Part shown: positions 61,986-64,000 of the stretch, piece by piece | Numbering within the stretch: position 1 is the first letter of the stretch | How the letters are laid out: each line of letters begins with the position of its first letter | Source: Phylloscopus collybita | Taxonomy: Eukaryota; Chordata; Aves; Passeriformes; Phylloscopidae | Reading direction: 5' to 3' | Assembly (NCBI GenBank): GCA_027886175.1 | Contig: JAJNNQ010000024.1 | Coordinates: forward strand, 9,098,001 to 9,162,000 | Length of the DNA stretch: 64,000 bases | Made by a program: the position numbers and the translations under genes | The notes under the pieces: generated by a model | Databases searched by the model: none | Told to the model about the DNA's origin: nothing | Seen by the model: the letters and a program-made list of their open reading frames with translations, nothing else

Positions 61986-62053
61986 TAGAGTTATAGAATA
62001 ATATGATTTGGGAGGGGCATTTTAGAGGTCGTCTAGACCAAAACCCTCTGTAC
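61986..62053 (-). mobile_element. CR1 LINE 3'-end fragment
   Basis: On the plus strand the sequence runs TAGAGTTATAGAATAATATG, ATTTGGGAGGGGCATTTTAG, then AGGTCGTCTAGACCAAAACC. This is the reverse complement of the CR1 3' terminus (tail of ATAGAATCATAGAAT, GGTTGGAAGGGAC, GATCATCTAGTCCAACC) with many substitutions. Only about 65 bases are recognisable and no coding sequence remains. It is in the same orientation as the scrap near 1.65 kb and opposite to the longer CR1 at 29.5 kb. Confidence 0.75.
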
Positions 62054-63194
62054 ACATTTTCCTTTCTGTAGACCTCCTCATACTTGATATTTTAAGTGTA
62101 ATGGATAGATTGCTTAATTTCTTCTACTGTAACATATCTTCGATGTCAAGGCTGACAAGCTGGAGGTATATGAGGAAAAGTTTTAAAATTAAGGATGTTG
62201 GCAATTCTTGTGTTCTGGTGTTAACAGCAAAAGGCAAAAGTCAATATTGGAAGCAGGCATCCTTCTCATGTGGTTTTGAGAGAGTTTGAAGCTGGTGAGG
62301 CAAAGCAGTGGTGTGGAAGGAGACTTTTTCCAGCTCCTTGACTTGCTGCTCTGCAGCACAAAGCTGTAAAAGTAGGGACAGCCTATGGATCCTCTTTCCA
62401 AAGATGTGGCTGCCAAACTGGTCTGCATTGGTCCTGAGTTGGTTATGGAGGAGTTTCTTGCTTATCACTTCAGATTTAATCAATTACTGAATTGATAAGA
62501 CACATTTATATATGTCATAGTTTTATTTCTAAAGTCAGATAGGATTTTTGGTAAGCCTCTAAATATACATCTTTATATGCATAAATTTAAAAGTTGGCTT
62601 AGAATACCTGGTGTAGTTTCAGCTCCTAGAAATCCTTTCTTTGTCACTATTTTAATTTCCCCCTCATACTTAAAGATGCTTATATTTTTCATAAAAAGGA
62701 AATGACTGAAAAGAGCTTTTTAAAAAGTGCAATTTTTCTAGTTGTTTTTGAAATATCCTTTCACTCTATATATGTCACATTTTCTCTATTTCTTTATGTA
62801 TAGCCATAGGATAAGGGTTTATATACTTTTATCACCGCTATTGCTATCATGTCATAATTTCACAAATTGTTTTACTTTTTGTTTCTATTTTAGTACATTT
62901 TTGAAATAATGGTAGACAGCTGCTACTGAGTAAAATATTCCCCCTTTTTTTCTCCCAGAAGTCTCTTGCTCTAAAAACAAATTGACAGAAATACATGTTA
63001 ATATGTATATACATGTATATACAGCATGATCAAAAACAAATGTAAGGTAATACATTTTAAACTGTAAAAAGAGTGCGAAATGTAATACAGAACTCTTAAA
63101 ACATCCATTTCCTAAAACAAAACCTTAAAATTAAAGTTTTAATATTTACCCATGGGAATTTTCTTCAACATTGAGCTGTTTTCCTAAAAGCTAA
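62054..63194. other. Unique AT-rich noncoding DNA
   Basis: No gene seen. It contains a perfect 20-base palindrome TGTATATACATGTATATACA at 63004-63023. Overlapping frames of 60-80 codons at about 62.2-62.5 kb on both strands have no family features. Confidence 0.5.
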
Positions 63195-63283
63195 CCTTCC
63201 TTCCTTCCTTCCTTCCTTCCTTCCTTCCTTCCTTCCTTCCTTCCTTCCTTCCCTCCCTCCCTCCCTCCCTCCCTCCCTCCCTC
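63195..63283. repeat. (CCTT)n-(CCCT)n homopyrimidine microsatellite
   Basis: An 89-base run of C and T only: about 14 CCTT units followed by about eight CCCT units, ending at CTCAG. It is a compound tetranucleotide repeat, likely to be length-variable. Confidence 0.98.
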
Positions 63284-64000
63284 AGAAGGGAACAACTCAG
63301 TAGTAGCCCAGCACATAAAAATATCTCTAAATCAAAGATCCCTGATGGTAATTAGAAACCCATCTCCTAATGGAAAAGAACCCAATGACAGAGTGGAACT
63401 GCATCAATATGCTAGCACAGCATGGATGCCTTATGGTATAACAGGTTATTGTGGTTGTTTTGAACCAAAGAACACTGAACAATGTTTATCTGTGACACAG
63501 TTTTGTTTCATGCTGTGCTTTAAATTCAGATGTTGCACATCACAGCAACTGCTCCATGAACTACTGAGTTCCTGTTCCAGGCTCTCTGAGCGTGCAGCTG
63601 TTCAGTCAGTACAGAGCACTACAATTACAGTCAGTTTTACTTCTCCTGTGTTTTGTTACCAGGAAGAAGTCACCACATGTTGCCCTCCCTTGCCTCATCG
63701 AAGAACCTATGTGCTTTGAAGCAGCAGTTCTTTAAGCATCACAATTTTCTCCTTTCTTCTGTGCTGTGGATGTTGGATATTTACCATTTTTCTTCCTTCC
63801 AGGCTCTTCAGGCTCATTATAGATTATGTCCTAGACTCCTTACGAATAGAATATTTCTCATTTAATTTCATTCCTATTTGGAAATCTTCTTTCTTTTTTA
63901 GAAATAAAAAAGTATAAATGTTCCTAGACATATTCAGTACTCAGCTTTAAATTTTGGAGAAAATTAAGCTGGCAGAAATTTCCTTTGCCATATTCTGGGG
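63284..64000. other. Noncoding DNA with a 124-codon chance frame
   Basis: A plus-strand frame from 63345 to 63719 is open for 124 codons. Its translation (Cys- and Ser-rich) matches no family I know, has no signal peptide or domain and is not flanked by clear splice sites. I read it as chance. The window ends without any other feature. Confidence 0.45.

Noticed and set aside
63345..63719. 124-codon Cys-rich frame as a small secreted protein
   Set aside because: No signal peptide at the start, no regular Cys spacing, no splice context, and its length is within what chance frames reach in 64 kb.

Overview
This window looks like a piece of a bird genome (or possibly a close archosaur or turtle relative), from an AT-rich, CpG-poor region with no gene I can defend. 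The main evidence is a CR1-type LINE at about 29463-30460. It carries a broken reverse-transcriptase C-terminus, the usual 3' untranslated region and the avian CR1 end (TTGGACTAGAT, then TCCCTTCCAACCC, then ATTCTGTGATTGTGA). Two shorter CR1 3'-end scraps lie in the opposite orientation at about 1649-1712 and 61986-62053.

No open reading frame has codon structure, domains or a chain of splice sites that would support a protein-coding gene. The longest frames (198 to 200 codons) come from low-complexity T/G sequence or from a locally GC-richer, repeat-like stretch. The window is best read as intergenic DNA or the inside of a very long intron. Nothing resembles a CRISPR array, rRNA, intact tRNA or operon.

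Layout: 1-11.7 kb is mostly unique AT-rich sequence with one CR1 scrap and T/G-rich tracts. 11.7-20.2 kb has a TA microsatellite, poly(T) tracts and one weak exon-like segment. A probable short solo LTR sits at 20.2-20.4 kb. 20.4-29.4 kb is unique. The CR1 follows at 29.5-30.5 kb. 33-36 kb has a homeodomain-motif-rich stretch, a GC-richer poly(A)-ended stretch and a long A-rich tract. At 36.7 and 39.1 kb lies a 98%-identical direct duplication of about 228 bp. At 40.2 kb there is a perfect 19-bp hairpin in a palindrome-rich cluster, and at 41.5 kb a decayed tRNA-like sequence on the minus strand. 44.4-45.0 kb holds three T/G-rich tracts with G-runs. 51.6 kb holds a 55-base poly(A) joined to a GGTT repeat. 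57.5-58.3 kb is the strongest-looking candidate regulatory block. A CCTT/CCCT homopyrimidine microsatellite is at 63.2 kb.

No set of genes works together here, and I found no convincing new biological system. The most useful leads are the recent duplication, the hairpin cluster, the decayed tRNA-derived sequence, the probable solo LTR and several blocks that look like conserved noncoding enhancers. The enhancer calls rest on motif content alone, because I could not test conservation.
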